Shown: positions 53,471 through 62,988, numbered from the stretch's first letter. The stretch is 64,000 nucleotides of DNA from Mesonia hippocampi (GCF_014197445.1 NZ_JACIFO010000001.1:372001-436000); one strand, 5' to 3'. Numbers and translations are program-made. The notes: generated from the sequence alone by a model not told the origin.

Positions 53471-54175
53471 ATGCGTATAAACAAATTTACATGCCTATTA
53501 TTATGGGGGTTGGGCAGTGTCTTTTTTAGCCAAGCACAAGAAGTTAATCAATTTGATGCACAGGGAAATCGCCATGGGAAATGGGTAAAACACTATGAAA
53601 ATTCAGACCAAATACGCTATCAAGGCACTTTTGAGCATGGTAAAGAAGTAGGTACTTTTAAATTTTACAAACCCGATAGTAAAAAACAACCTGTAGCCAC
53701 CAAAACTTATCGTGCTAATAATGATACTATACAGGTAAAGTTTTATAACAAAACAGGCAACCTGGTAAGCCAAGGTGGAATGTTAGGACAACAACGGGAA
53801 GGAAAATGGATTATCTACCATAAAAACAGTAAACAAGCCATGAATATAGAGTATTATAAAAATAATAAACTACATGGTTGGGTAGAAACTTATTTCCCAG
53901 ATGGTACACTTACCGAGCGTACTCATTATAAGCATGGCGTTTTAGATGGAGAACAATTTATCTACGGAAAAAACGGACAGCTAATTCAGTATTATACATA
54001 TAAGAATGGGAAATTACACGGATTAACCAAAACCTATTCAGGTACTGGGAAACTACGTTCTGAAGGGAATTATAAAAATGGAATGCGCCATGGTGAATGG
54101 AAAACTTATGAAAACGATAGCCTAAAAACACAAAAATATCCAAATTTAAAACCTAGTGTAATCAAGAAAGAATAA
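53471..54175 (+). CDS. Exported MORN-like repeat protein (YwqK family)
   Basis: A 234-residue protein with signal peptide [23 protein letters not shown]. Seven or so repeats of about 23 residues follow, each with G.W..Y...G pattern ([85 protein letters not shown]). Databases label these toxin-antitoxin YwqK-family antitoxins, but an exported copy without a toxin is better described as a MORN-like surface repeat protein. Confidence 0.82.
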   Translation: MRINKFTCLLLWGLGSVFFSQAQEVNQFDAQGNRHGKWVKHYENSDQIRYQGTFEHGKEVGTFKFYKPDSKKQPVATKTYRANNDTIQVKFYNKTGNLVSQGGMLGQQREGKWIIYHKNSKQAMNIEYYKNNKLHGWVETYFPDGTLTERTHYKHGVLDGEQFIYGKNGQLIQYYTYKNGKLHGLTKTYSGTGKLRSEGNYKNGMRHGEWKTYENDSLKTQKYPNLKPSVIKKE

Positions 54176-54191
54176 ATCCGACAGATAAACG

Positions 54192-54199
54192 TACTTTTG
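54192..54199 (+). promoter_or_regulatory. Putative -7 box for mnmA
   Basis: TACTTTTG fits TAnnTTTG and lies 20 bp before the GTG start at 54220. Confidence 0.55.
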
Positions 54200-54219
54200 T
54201 ACAGATAAAATATGATGTT

Positions 54220-55419
54220 GTGGGAAACAAAAAAAGAGTAATTGTAGGTTTAAGTGGCGGAGTAGATTCTAGTGTTTCTGCTTACTTATTAAAAGAACAA
54301 GGATATGATGTTATTGGCTTGTTTATGAAAAACTGGCACGATGATTCGGTAACCATTAGCGATGAATGCCCTTGGTTAGACGATAGTAACGACGCGATGC
54401 TTGTGGCAGAAAAATTAGGAATTCCGTTTCAAACCGTAGATTTAAGCGAACAATATAAAGAACGTATCGTTGACTATATGTTTAACGAATACGAAAACGG
54501 ACGCACACCCAACCCTGATGTGTTGTGTAACCGAGAAATAAAGTTTGATGTTTTTATGAAAATTGCCTTATCGCTTGGTGCAGATTATGTAGCAACAGGG
54601 CATTATTGCCGTAGGGATAGCCTCCAAATAAACGGAAAGACACAATACCGTTTACTAGCAGGAAAGGATAAAAACAAAGACCAATCTTATTTTTTATGTC
54701 AGCTTTCGCAAGAACAACTTAGCAAAACGCTATTTCCTATTGGCGAGCTTCAAAAAAGTGAGGTAAGAGAAATTGCAGCACAACAAAACCTGGTAACGGC
54801 CAATAAAAAAGATTCGCAAGGACTTTGTTTTATAGGTAAAGTTCGTTTACCAGACTTTCTTCAGCAAAAATTAAAGCCCAAAAAAGGAGATATTGTAGAG
54901 GTCGATGCAGCAAATGATATTTATAAAAAAGTGCTTCCCGAATCATTTTCTTCTAAAGAAGAAGAATTGGACTTTTTAGCACAAAAAACAATTTATCCAT
55001 TAGGAATTGGCAAAAAAGTTGGCGAACATAACGGCGCGCATTATTTTACAAAAGGACAACGTAAAGGGCTTGCTGTTGGTGGTACTCCCCTACCTTTATT
55101 TGTGATAGAAACCGATGTGGTAAATAACATCATTTACACCGGTCAAGGAAAAAATCATCCAGGACTATTGCGCCGAGGATTATTGGTAAAACCTAACGAG
55201 ACACATTGGATTAGAGAAGATTTAGCCATAAAAACAGGCGAAAGCATGCCTATAAAAGCACGCATACGCTACCGCCAAACCCTAGAAGACGCAAAACTAT
55301 ACCAAACCGAGAAAGGCTTGTATGTAATATTTGATACTCCGCAAACGGCAATTGCCGAAGGGCAATTTGTAGCTTGGTATTTGGATGATGAATTGATAGG
55401 TTCTGGAGTAATTTCGTAA
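54220..55419 (+). CDS. mnmA: tRNA-specific 2-thiouridylase
   Basis: A 399-residue enzyme that adds sulfur at position 2 of wobble uridine 34 in tRNAs for Lys, Glu and Gln. It shows the PP-loop [30 protein letters not shown] with the first catalytic Cys, [23 protein letters not shown] and the second Cys in [12 protein letters not shown]. The start is GTG at 54220. A nearby ATG ATG at 54212 is in another frame and meets a stop soon, so GTG is the only sensible choice. Confidence 0.95.
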   Translation: MGNKKRVIVGLSGGVDSSVSAYLLKEQGYDVIGLFMKNWHDDSVTISDECPWLDDSNDAMLVAEKLGIPFQTVDLSEQYKERIVDYMFNEYENGRTPNPDVLCNREIKFDVFMKIALSLGADYVATGHYCRRDSLQINGKTQYRLLAGKDKNKDQSYFLCQLSQEQLSKTLFPIGELQKSEVREIAAQQNLVTANKKDSQGLCFIGKVRLPDFLQQKLKPKKGDIVEVDAANDIYKKVLPESFSSKEEELDFLAQKTIYPLGIGKKVGEHNGAHYFTKGQRKGLAVGGTPLPLFVIETDVVNNIIYTGQGKNHPGLLRRGLLVKPNETHWIREDLAIKTGESMPIKARIRYRQTLEDAKLYQTEKGLYVIFDTPQTAIAEGQFVAWYLDDELIGSGVIS

Positions 55420-55434
55420 CTTGTAGGCAAATTG

Positions 55435-55442
55435 TATATTTG
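55435..55442 (+). promoter_or_regulatory. Putative -7 box for the S8 peptidase gene
   Basis: TATATTTG lies only 5 bp before the ATG at 55448. If used, the mRNA would be nearly leaderless, so the true promoter may lie elsewhere. Confidence 0.3.
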
Positions 55443-55447
55443 CTTAT

Positions 55448-57055
55448 ATGAAGCTTAATTGTATTATTATATTCCTTATTCTAGGAATATTTCCGCTTAC
55501 AGCACAAGAACATGCTTGGGTTTATTTTAACGATAAACCCCAAGCTGATACTTATTTAGCTAATCCACAAAGTATGCTTAGTCAACGGGCATTAGCTAGA
55601 AAAAACCTACACCAAACCCCTATTGATGTACGCGATGTTCCTGTAGAAGAAAGTTATGTAACTACGATAAAAAACCAGACAGGAATTTCTGTAAAAGCAA
55701 CTTCTAAATGGCTTAATTGCGTACACGTAATTGGAGATATTAATACCATTAACGCACTTATCAATTTTAATTTTGTCGATAAAATTGTATTCGCGAATAA
55801 AAATATAAGTCCGGTTACTTCCAAAATAAATAAAAGAGATTATACTACAATAACAAAAAATGTAGAAAATCAAGAAGAAGTATATACCTACGGAAATACA
55901 CAAGAGCAGGTAGAAATGTTAAACGCTCATGTGCTACATGAAAACAATTATACTGGCGAAAACATACATATTGCCGTGATAGATGGCGGATTTTCGGGCG
56001 TAATGAACATAGCAGCTTTTTCTGAGCTACGCAACCAAAATAGACTTCTAGGTGGTTATGATTTTGTAGAAAAATCTACCAATTATTGGCTTCCTGCTGG
56101 AGATCACGGCACAAAAGTTTTGGCGACAATGGCAGGGAATATCCCTAACCAATATGTAGGTACAGCGCCAAAAGCCAGTTATTATTTATTTAGAACCGAA
56201 GATGGTAATGCTGAAACTCCCGTAGAAGAAAGCTACTGGGTAGAAGCCATAGAACGAGCCGATAGCTTAGGCGTAAATGTCATAAATACCTCTTTAGGTT
56301 ATAGTATTTATGATAATTCTGCATACAGTTACACCCCTTCTGATATGGATGGACAAACAGCTTTTTGTTCCAAAGCAGCCAATATTGCCACCGAAAAAGG
56401 GATGCTTGTAGTGGTTTCTGCAGGAAATTCTGGAAACAATAGCTCTTTTCCAAATATTAGTGCTCCCGCAGATGCTAATGTACTTACGGTAGGTGCTGTA
56501 GATAGTAATGAAACTTATGCTAATTTCAGTTCTATTGGTTCTACCGCAGACGGCAGAATAAAACCCGATGTTATGGCAAAAGGTGTTTCTACGGCGGTAA
56601 TAAATGCTAACAATACCATTGTTGCCAACAACGGAACTTCGTTTTCTGCTCCTATTATCGCTGGTGCAGCCGCTTGTTTATGGCAAGCAAACCCATCCAA
56701 AACCGCCGAAGAGCTTATGCAAATTATAAAAGCTTCTTCCTCTAGATACAACCAACCAGATAATTTTTATGGTTATGGAATACCCGATTTTAGTTTAGCC
56801 CTTAATAATGTCTTAAACACCACAAAAAATAAAACCAATACTAGTTTAGTTTACCCTAATCCTACCAACAATTTTATTCAAATAAATACATCTTACACTT
56901 TCAATTATAAAATCTATAATACACAGGGAAAATTAATAGAAAAGCGTAAAGGTGTACAACAAAAAATTGATGTCTCAAACTTTACACAAGGAATATATAT
57001 TCTTCATTTAGAGATAGAAAAACAAAACTTTATTCATAAAATAATAAAATACTAA
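55448..57055 (+). CDS. Secreted S8 subtilase with T9SS type A sorting domain
   Basis: A 535-residue exported serine protease. Signal peptide MKLNCIIIFLILGIFPLTAQ; an inhibitor-like propeptide to ~140; catalytic Asp179 (IAVIDGGFSG), His220 (GDHGTKV), oxyanion Asn327 (VVSAGNSGN) and Ser398 (NNGTSFSAP). The last ~75 residues (SLVYPNPTNNFIQINTS, YKIYNTQGKLIE, FTQGIYILHLEIEKQNFIHKIIKY) are a type A T9SS sorting domain. It should be released or surface-anchored and degrade extracellular protein. The stop overlaps the next ATG by one base. Confidence 0.94.
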   Translation: MKLNCIIIFLILGIFPLTAQEHAWVYFNDKPQADTYLANPQSMLSQRALARKNLHQTPIDVRDVPVEESYVTTIKNQTGISVKATSKWLNCVHVIGDINTINALINFNFVDKIVFANKNISPVTSKINKRDYTTITKNVENQEEVYTYGNTQEQVEMLNAHVLHENNYTGENIHIAVIDGGFSGVMNIAAFSELRNQNRLLGGYDFVEKSTNYWLPAGDHGTKVLATMAGNIPNQYVGTAPKASYYLFRTEDGNAETPVEESYWVEAIERADSLGVNVINTSLGYSIYDNSAYSYTPSDMDGQTAFCSKAANIATEKGMLVVVSAGNSGNNSSFPNISAPADANVLTVGAVDSNETYANFSSIGSTADGRIKPDVMAKGVSTAVINANNTIVANNGTSFSAPIIAGAAACLWQANPSKTAEELMQIIKASSSRYNQPDNFYGYGIPDFSLALNNVLNTTKNKTNTSLVYPNPTNNFIQINTSYTFNYKIYNTQGKLIEKRKGVQQKIDVSNFTQGIYILHLEIEKQNFIHKIIKY

Positions 57056-57993
57056 TGACAACTAATAGAATAACACAGCTTTTTAATGTAAAATACCCTA
57101 TAATTCAAGGAGGAATGATTTGGGCAAGCGGATGGAGATTAGCTAGCGCTGTAAGCAATGCTGGCGGACTTGGAGTGATTGGTGCTGGCTCGATGTACCC
57201 AGACGTTTTACAAGAGCATATTACAAAATGTAAACAAGCAACCGATAAACCTTTTGCGGTAAATGTACCTATGCTCTATCCTAATATCGAAGAAATTATA
57301 CAGATTATAATTAAAGAAAATATAAAAATAGTATTTACTTCTGCAGGAAATCCTAAAACATGGACTCCCTTATTAAAAGAAAACGGAATAACGGTAGTAC
57401 ATGTAGTAAGCAGTTTAAAATTTGCTTTAAAAGCCGAAGCAGCAGGCGTAGATGCTGTTGTAGCAGAAGGCTTTGAAGCTGGAGGACATAATGGCCGAGA
57501 TGAAACCACGACCTTTACGCTAATTCCTATGGTAAAAGAACAATTAAAAATACCCTTAATTGCTGCAGGAGGAATCGCAACAGGAAGAGGCATGCTGGCA
57601 GCAATGGTATTGGGTGCAGATGCTGTACAAATAGGAAGCAGATTTGTAGCCACACCAGAGGCTTCATCTCATCAAAACTTCAAAAATGCAGTTGTCGAAG
57701 CTAAAGAAGGAGATACAAAACTCACCTTAAAAGAATTAGCTCCTGTACGACTCATTAAAAATAAGTTTTTTAACGATGTGGAAGAACTTTACAAAACAGG
57801 ACCTGGCATAGATGAGTTAAAAGCACTTTTGGGAAGAGCGCGAGCCAAAAAAGGAATGTTTGAAGGCGACCTTATAGAAGGTGAATTAGAAATAGGACAA
57901 ATAAGCGGTTTAATTCACGAAATAAAACCAGCAGCTGTAGTAATAAACGACATTATGGAAGAATTTGAGAGCGTAAAAAAAGAAATGTTCTAA
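57055..57993 (+). CDS. Nitronate monooxygenase / 2-nitropropane dioxygenase-like flavoprotein
   Basis: A 312-residue FMN-dependent TIM-barrel enzyme. Motifs: YPIIQGGMIWASGWRLASAVSNAGGLGVIGAGS, AVNVPMLYP, VVAEGFEAGGHNGRDETTTF, IPLIAAGGIATGRGMLAAMVLGADAVQIGSRFVATPEASSH. These are shared by nitronate monooxygenases and FabK-like enoyl-ACP reductases; without the fatty acid operon I favour the former. It is translationally coupled to the protease upstream (TAATG). Confidence 0.87.
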   Translation: MTTNRITQLFNVKYPIIQGGMIWASGWRLASAVSNAGGLGVIGAGSMYPDVLQEHITKCKQATDKPFAVNVPMLYPNIEEIIQIIIKENIKIVFTSAGNPKTWTPLLKENGITVVHVVSSLKFALKAEAAGVDAVVAEGFEAGGHNGRDETTTFTLIPMVKEQLKIPLIAAGGIATGRGMLAAMVLGADAVQIGSRFVATPEASSHQNFKNAVVEAKEGDTKLTLKELAPVRLIKNKFFNDVEELYKTGPGIDELKALLGRARAKKGMFEGDLIEGELEIGQISGLIHEIKPAAVVINDIMEEFESVKKEMF

Positions 57994-58019
57994 ATTTTAG
58001 ACACATTGTAAATATTTAT

Positions 58020-58056
58020 AAAAATCTCTGTGTTAATTTTTTAGCATAGAGATTTT
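58020..58056. terminator. Hairpin between the flavoprotein and K+ channel genes
   Basis: AAAATCTCT pairs with AGAGATTTT across a ~18-base loop with further CTCTGTG/CATAGAG pairing. It slightly overlaps the 3' end of the channel gene. Confidence 0.6.
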
Positions 58057-58729
58057 ACTTTTCTATAGAAGCCATTCCTAATAGTCTAGCTATAATTACC
58101 GCAGGAAATAACACCCCCATAACCGATAAAAATGTGGCTAACATTTTTGTAAAAATATTTACCGGATAAATATCTCCAAATCCTACCGTAGTTAATGAAG
58201 ATAGGCTAAAATATATAAAGTGTACATAATCTATATCATTTCCTTGTAATGCTACATTTCCTGCTATAGATTCTCCTGTAGTACTATGTATTACCTCTAG
58301 AGTTAATGCGCCCATCAAAGCTAATAACAAGTATACATTTACAGCGCCTATTACCCTATAGGCATTAATACTATAATCTCTAAACAAGAGTTTTAAGTTG
58401 ATGATTATAAATAAAATAGTATTGGCTATAGCGATTAAATTTTCTAATACATAGTACGAGTAAGGATTATCGCCAAAACGTATAACTCTTAATCCTAAAT
58501 GAATACTAAATAAGGTTACACTAATAAAAATTAACCATTTATTATTGGTAGAAAACGCTCCTGAAAGAAATACGCTTAACAGTAAGACATTAAAAAGTAA
58601 AATACCTTGGTTACTAGTAGCCATAACAATTGGCAGAACAAAAACTACACAGAGTAACATTACTAAAAGTGTAACAAAACTAACATCTGCCAACCAATAC
58701 GATTGTATCTTATTAACGTAATTTTTCAC
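58055..58729 (-). CDS. Two-pore-helix potassium channel family protein
   Basis: A 224-residue membrane protein with about six helices and a C-terminal pore: FSLSSLTTVGFGDIYPVNIFTKMLATFLSVMGVLFPAVIIARLLG. TTVGFGD is the K+ selectivity filter. No RCK/regulatory domain follows, so regulation is by another route. It probably conducts K+ across the inner membrane. Confidence 0.88.
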   Translation of the reverse strand: MKNYVNKIQSYWLADVSFVTLLVMLLCVVFVLPIVMATSNQGILLFNVLLLSVFLSGAFSTNNKWLIFISVTLFSIHLGLRVIRFGDNPYSYYVLENLIAIANTILFIIINLKLLFRDYSINAYRVIGAVNVYLLLALMGALTLEVIHSTTGESIAGNVALQGNDIDYVHFIYFSLSSLTTVGFGDIYPVNIFTKMLATFLSVMGVLFPAVIIARLLGMASIEK

Positions 58730-58815
58730 CAGTTATATATTGCTTAGGTGAAACAAAAATACAAAGATTAGCTTTTATCCTGTTCTTTTCTAGAAAAATA
58801 CTTTTATGCTAAACG

Positions 58816-59376
58816 CTATTCTTTAGGAAATTCAACTTTCCATAGTCCTCTTAAATCGTTTAACTGATAATTAGTAGCTAAATCTTTTGGGTATTTTTCT
58901 TGTATTAACTGCAATGTACTTGGTAAAATATCTATTGCTGGGTTTCCATGACATTTTAAACAAGCTGGCATCGCCAGGTTAATTCGTTTATAATAAACGG
59001 GAGATTCTATAGGTAATAAAGTATCTATAAGGGTTTTATTTTCACTAAAAAGTGCAAAAGCAGCTTTATCTGTTGGCGTAGATAAATTGTTTTTAGGATT
59101 ACGATTTTTATCTGAAATACGCCCTATTTTTAACTGAAAGTGTTTAGATAAAGAATCTGTAATAGGCATAGCTTCTACAGCACAAAAGTCTACCGCATAG
59201 GTAGTTCCTCCTTTTTTAATAGAGGAAGCCACTTTACCAAGCAAGGTTTGTTGAGCTATTGCTGTTGCAGAATCCGCTTTAGTTTTATATTCGGTTAATA
59301 ATCTATAATTATCCTGAGCGTTGTTTTTACAAGATAAAAGCCCTAAAAACGCTATGAAATAAATTAATTTTCTCAT
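58816..59376 (-). CDS. DUF3365 (Tll0287-like) lipoprotein with a CxxCH heme motif
   Basis: A 186-residue lipoprotein (MRKLIYFIAFLGLLSC, lipobox LLSC). The body matches DUF3365/Tll0287-like: YAVDFCAVEAMPITDSLSKHFQLKIGRISDKNRNPKNNLSTPTDKAAFALF, then SPVYYKRINLAMPACLKCHGNP. CLKCH is a c-type heme site, so it is likely a periplasmic-face monoheme cytochrome or heme-based sensor. It stands alone, with no obvious redox partner nearby. Confidence 0.88.
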   Translation of the reverse strand: MRKLIYFIAFLGLLSCKNNAQDNYRLLTEYKTKADSATAIAQQTLLGKVASSIKKGGTTYAVDFCAVEAMPITDSLSKHFQLKIGRISDKNRNPKNNLSTPTDKAAFALFSENKTLIDTLLPIESPVYYKRINLAMPACLKCHGNPAIDILPSTLQLIQEKYPKDLATNYQLNDLRGLWKVEFPKE

Positions 59377-59473
59377 TTTAGAAGAGTTTATGGGTAAAAT
59401 ACGCTATTCTCTTTAAGAATATCAGTAACTAAAGTTACTAAAAAACTAAAACTTCGTGAATAGCTTTTAGAGG

Positions 59474-60151
59474 CTATTCATCTTTTACGATAATAATAGA
59501 GGCTTTATACCCTGTTGCCAAGTTCCATTCGCTAGAAGAAACAGTTCCTCCATTATCATCTAGCACCTTAAAAGCTGCTGTGTTCGGACCGCTTTGCCCT
59601 TGGTTTAAGGCTTCTATTTCTATCTTATTAAAGCCCATTTCTAACGGAAGGTAAACACCTTTAAATTGACTTTCTAAGAATATATTTTCTACCACTACTT
59701 TCCCGTTTAAGTATATCTTTACCCTATCTCCATCTACCGCTTGATGATCTCGGCATAAAAATTTTACAAATTCACCATTGCTTACATACTCGCCAAGGTA
59801 TTCATTGCGTTTAAACTCCTCTCCCATTTTACGCTCTTTGCCTTCATTTTGAGCATATTTAGGATTAAATTCAACATTGGGCTCTATAAAAACCTCTTGA
59901 TTTTGTATTGAAAGTGGCTCTTCTTCTTTGGTAAGGAGTTCTCTATTTTCTTTACTCCGTTGAAAAAGACTTTTTTTGGTAGATAATCCTGGAGGCATTC
60001 TTAAGTTTTCATTTGGATCTGTAGATAATGAATTGTTAAGTGTGCCTCCAGGAGGAAGTGGTGTTGATCGATCTAATTGAGCCCAAGTAGCTGTACTTAT
60101 GCTCAATAAGAAAACAAAAACTATTTTATTTAAAATTTTCATACCGATCAA
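59474..60151 (-). CDS. Exported protein of unknown function
   Basis: A 225-residue protein with a signal peptide (KILNKIVFVFLLSISTATWAQ; MKILNK at residue 4 may be the true start). The mature N-terminus is Pro/Ser-rich and probably disordered (LDRSTPLPPGGTLNNSLSTDPNENLRMPPGLS). The C-terminal ~110 residues look like a beta-sandwich (VKFLCRDHQAVDGDRVKIYLNGKVVVENIFLESQFKGVYLPLEMGFNKIEIEALNQG). I cannot name the family. It lies 16 bp after the Lrp-family gene, so it may be in its transcript. Confidence 0.65.
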   Translation of the reverse strand: MIGMKILNKIVFVFLLSISTATWAQLDRSTPLPPGGTLNNSLSTDPNENLRMPPGLSTKKSLFQRSKENRELLTKEEEPLSIQNQEVFIEPNVEFNPKYAQNEGKERKMGEEFKRNEYLGEYVSNGEFVKFLCRDHQAVDGDRVKIYLNGKVVVENIFLESQFKGVYLPLEMGFNKIEIEALNQGQSGPNTAAFKVLDDNGGTVSSSEWNLATGYKASIIIVKDE

Positions 60152-60167
60152 TATACAAAAAAAATGC

Positions 60168-60647
60168 TTACATTTCTTTAAAAATAGAATGCATTAAGCG
60201 TTTTTTATCGTTTAAGCTCTCTTCTAACGAAATCATAGTTTCTGTACGGTAAACACCTTCTATATCATCTAATTCAAAGATAATTTGTTTAGCATGCTCT
60301 GTGTTTCTTGCTCTTATTTTACAGAAAATATTAAACTTTCCTGTAGTTACATGCGCTACAGTTACAAAAGGAATCTCGTTAATACGCTCTAATACAAATT
60401 TTGTTTGGGAAGTTTTCTGTAAGAAAACTCCAACATAGGCAATAAAAGAATAACCTAACTTTCTGTAGTTTAACGTTAAAGAAGATCCAACTATAATCCC
60501 TGCTTCTTCCATCTTTCTAACACGTACATGTACGGTTCCGGCAGAAACATTTAATCTTTTAGCGATATCGGTAAAAGGTGTACGCGTATTATCGATTAAG
60601 ATGTCTAAAATTTGATGATCTACCTCATCTAATCTAAATTTTGCCAT
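60168..60647 (-). CDS. Lrp/AsnC-family transcriptional regulator
   Basis: A 159-residue regulator: HTH LDEVDHQILDILIDNTRTPFTDIAKRLNVSAGTVHVRVRKMEEAGIIVGSSLTLNYRKLGY, then the RAM ligand domain (SFIAYVGVFLQ, FVTVAHVTTGKFNIFCKIRARNTEHAKQIIFELDDIEGVYRTETMISLEE). It probably responds to an amino acid. A TAATTTTG box on the minus strand at 60678-60685 is a likely promoter. Confidence 0.93.
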   Translation of the reverse strand: MAKFRLDEVDHQILDILIDNTRTPFTDIAKRLNVSAGTVHVRVRKMEEAGIIVGSSLTLNYRKLGYSFIAYVGVFLQKTSQTKFVLERINEIPFVTVAHVTTGKFNIFCKIRARNTEHAKQIIFELDDIEGVYRTETMISLEESLNDKKRLMHSIFKEM

Positions 60648-60677
60648 TTTTTACAATTTTATTTTTTTAAGTATCCG

Positions 60678-60685
60678 CAAAATTA
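60678..60685 (-). promoter_or_regulatory. Putative -7 box for the Lrp-family gene
   Basis: TAATTTTG on the minus strand, 30 bp before the start codon at 60647. It fits TAnnTTTG; no TTG lies at the usual upstream spacing. Confidence 0.5.
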
Positions 60686-60717
60686 CACTATTTAGATTAT
60701 ATATATTTTATAAAAGG

Positions 60718-61869
60718 CTAATTTAATGTTAAAAAATCGATATAATTTTCATTATCTAGTGCTATATTCTCAATTTTAACATTAATTTCTGAATATTCAA
60801 GCTTATTTATTTGCATTTTTTTATTATTCCCAGTAATTTCCGAGTGTCCATGGTGCTTAGATAAGTTTCCTATTTTTACTAAAAACGGAACAAATTTAAG
60901 TGTTTTATCTTCCAAAATTTCATTATATTGAATGGCTACATCGGTTAAATTATTACAAAAAACCACGTTTCTTATAATGATATCGTAAAAATTCTTTTCA
61001 TTTTCTGGGATTTTAAAATAACCATGTTCGGCACCGGCTATGGTTAGCTCCTCGATAGCTTTTAATGCGCTAAATAATGCTAAAAAACAATAATCTACGG
61101 TTTTTTTACGCTGATAATCCCCCGGCCAATGCCCTGCTTCAAATAAAATCGTAGGCGTACCCAACTGCGTAAACCTATCGCCTATGCAATTAGGATTAAA
61201 AGCATCATCGTATCTTCCTACTTTAGCCGGTAAGTATTCTTGTAGCACCTTATTTACAGCGGTAATTACAGCCATACTCTTTAGGCGTGTATTGTTTATA
61301 GTAGTTTCCTTATTATAAGCTGGAGCTAAAAAAGAAAGAATTGCCGGATTTTTCTCTTCTCCTGCAGAAAATATAGTACGTTGATCGTGAAGGTTTAGGC
61401 AAAAATCTGGCTTAAAAGAAGTGTATAATTGCTGTAATACTTGACTTTCTGGCTCGGTACAGGTTAAAGCATCTCTATTTAAATCGACCTTATTGGCATT
61501 ATAACGCGTATAAGCTTTTGCTCCGTCTGGATTTAAGATAGGAATTACTTTTATCGATAAATTTTCTAAAAAGCCTAGTTTATTTTCTTGTTGCAGTTTT
61601 TTATAATACATCAAAAAGTCTATTAATGCCCTTGTAGTGGTTGTTTCGTTACCATGCATTTGCGACCAAGCCAAGACTTTTGTTTTCCCTGTACCTAAAG
61701 TTAAACTATAAATAGGTTGTTTATTTACAGATTTTCCTTCTTCGGTAAGATTAAAATCATTTTCTATTAAAAGGTCTATAAGTTGATTAGGAATAAAATA
61801 CCTCTGATTTAAAAATGCAGGTTTATTCCAGTTAAAATTTAATACTGATTTTCGTAGTGCTTTTTCCAT
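60718..61869 (-). CDS. M14-family zinc carboxypeptidase-like protein
   Basis: A 383-residue cytoplasmic peptidase-like protein. Zinc ligands: HxxE in SQMHGNETTTTRAL and a later His in DFCLNLHDQRTIF. IPILNPDGAKAYTRYNANKVDLNRDA is the substrate-binding DLNRD block, and TILFEAGHWPGDYQRKKT supplies the catalytic Glu. No signal peptide. It is divergent from an XRE regulator, and matching palindromes lie next to both starts, one of them overlapping this gene's leader. Confidence 0.9.
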   Translation of the reverse strand: MEKALRKSVLNFNWNKPAFLNQRYFIPNQLIDLLIENDFNLTEEGKSVNKQPIYSLTLGTGKTKVLAWSQMHGNETTTTRALIDFLMYYKKLQQENKLGFLENLSIKVIPILNPDGAKAYTRYNANKVDLNRDALTCTEPESQVLQQLYTSFKPDFCLNLHDQRTIFSAGEEKNPAILSFLAPAYNKETTINNTRLKSMAVITAVNKVLQEYLPAKVGRYDDAFNPNCIGDRFTQLGTPTILFEAGHWPGDYQRKKTVDYCFLALFSALKAIEELTIAGAEHGYFKIPENEKNFYDIIIRNVVFCNNLTDVAIQYNEILEDKTLKFVPFLVKIGNLSKHHGHSEITGNNKKMQINKLEYSEINVKIENIALDNENYIDFLTLN

Positions 61870-61870
61870 G

Positions 61871-61906
61871 TTACAAATGTAAACAAATACTATTTTACAT
61901 TTGTAA
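61871..61906. promoter_or_regulatory. Two TTACAwwTGTAA operators by the M14 peptidase start
   Basis: TTACAAATGTAA at 61871-61882 and TTACATTTGTAA at 61895-61906, 24 bp apart (about two helical turns). The first touches the peptidase start codon region. A third copy lies at 62107-62118 before the XRE gene. Confidence 0.68.
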
Positions 61907-62106
61907 ACAATAAAAATCCTTCTTTTGTTTAGTTCTGTAAACGATATTATTTAGCAATGTAACCCCTTATTGTAGATATTTCAATAGCTTTTCATACAAA
62001 ACACTAATTAATTGTTTTCTAGGTTATTAAACATAGCTATCTAAACATTAAATTTAACTAAAATAACAAAAAACATCCTTATTATAGGAAAAACAAATTG
62101 TATTTA

Positions 62107-62118
62107 TTACATTTGTAA
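62107..62118. promoter_or_regulatory. TTACATTTGTAA operator before the XRE regulator gene
   Basis: Third copy of the 12-bp palindrome, 28 bp upstream of the XRE start codon. It suggests autoregulation and joint control with the M14 peptidase gene. Confidence 0.66.
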
Positions 62119-62146
62119 ACATTCTGTTTTAAATCAATCGTTCACA

Positions 62147-62578
62147 ATGTTAAACAACACGGAATTCACTAAACGCCTAGAAAATATCCTTGAATATTAT
62201 AGTTTATCTGCTTCTAGTTTTGCCGACCAAATAGATGTTGGCCGCTCTTCTATTTCTCATATCCTATCGGGTAGAAATAAACCCAGCTTAGATTTTATTA
62301 TGAAAATTGCAGATAGTTTTCCCGAAGTGGATTTATATTGGCTATTAAAAGGTGAAGGAAGTTTTCCTAAAAAAGAAGATACCCCTCCTAGCATTAATAC
62401 GTCAAAAACAGTAGAGCAACAATCGAGTCTAAATTTTTCGGAAGCCGATGTCCCTATTCCAACTCAACTAGACAAAGTACCTCCTAAACCATATAAAAAC
62501 CCCGATGAAGCCAAAACAATAAAGAAGGTTGTTATTTTGTATACCGATGGTACTTTTGAAGCTTTTTCGCACCTATAA
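62147..62578 (+). CDS. XRE-family helix-turn-helix regulator
   Basis: A 143-residue protein: HTH FTKRLENILEYYSLSASSFADQIDVGRSSISHILSGRNKPSLDFIMKIADSFPEVDLYWLLKGEGSF, then a proline-rich linker and a short C-terminal beta-segment (IKKVVILYTDGTFEAFSH). This architecture is typical of a flavobacterial regulator group. It probably binds the TTACAwwTGTAA palindromes flanking it. Confidence 0.9.
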   Translation: MLNNTEFTKRLENILEYYSLSASSFADQIDVGRSSISHILSGRNKPSLDFIMKIADSFPEVDLYWLLKGEGSFPKKEDTPPSINTSKTVEQQSSLNFSEADVPIPTQLDKVPPKPYKNPDEAKTIKKVVILYTDGTFEAFSHL

Positions 62579-62616
62579 CAGTAAATATTGCGTATTTTTA
62601 CAGCAAAAAATTGAAC

Positions 62617-62988
62617 ATGAAAAAAATTGCTTTTTTATGCCTTAGCTTAGCGATGCTTAGTTGTTATGCTCCTGATAGAAATTGTGCCGATTTTAAAACA
62701 GGTACTTTTAAGTTTGAAACCTACCTTGATGGAGAATTGGTAGAAACAACTTTTGTACGTAACGATACCATTGAAATTGATTATTACAGGAATAAAGCCG
62801 ATACCTCTTCGGTTAGGTGGATAAACGATTGTGAGTTTATTCTTAAAAACTTAAATCCTAAAAATATGGCTGAAGAAAAAGCACTTCACATGAAAATTTT
62901 ATCGACTACAGAGGATAGCTATACGTTTGAATATTCTGTAGTTGGCGAAACAACCAAGCAGCAAGGAACTGTAAAAAAAGTAAACTAG
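62617..62988 (+). CDS. Small lipoprotein of unknown function
   Basis: A 123-residue lipoprotein: MKKIAFLCLSLAMLSC with lipobox MLSC, followed by NCADFKTGTFKFETYLDGELVETTFVRNDTIEIDYYRNKADTSSVRWINDCEFILKNLNP. Homologues in Flavobacteriaceae have been mislabelled DNA topoisomerase IV in databases, from memory; nothing here supports that. I use ATG 62617; a TTG at 62611 is less likely. Confidence 0.78.
   Translation: MKKIAFLCLSLAMLSCYAPDRNCADFKTGTFKFETYLDGELVETTFVRNDTIEIDYYRNKADTSSVRWINDCEFILKNLNPKNMAEEKALHMKILSTTEDSYTFEYSVVGETTKQQGTVKKVN

Noticed and set aside
54212-54219. ATG ATG as start of MnmA
   Set aside because: These codons are in a different frame and reach a stop after nine codons; GTG 54220 is in frame with [12 protein letters not shown].
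62617-62988. DNA topoisomerase IV subunit
   Set aside because: The label appears in databases for similar flavobacterial sequences, but this is a 123-residue lipoprotein with no topoisomerase motif.
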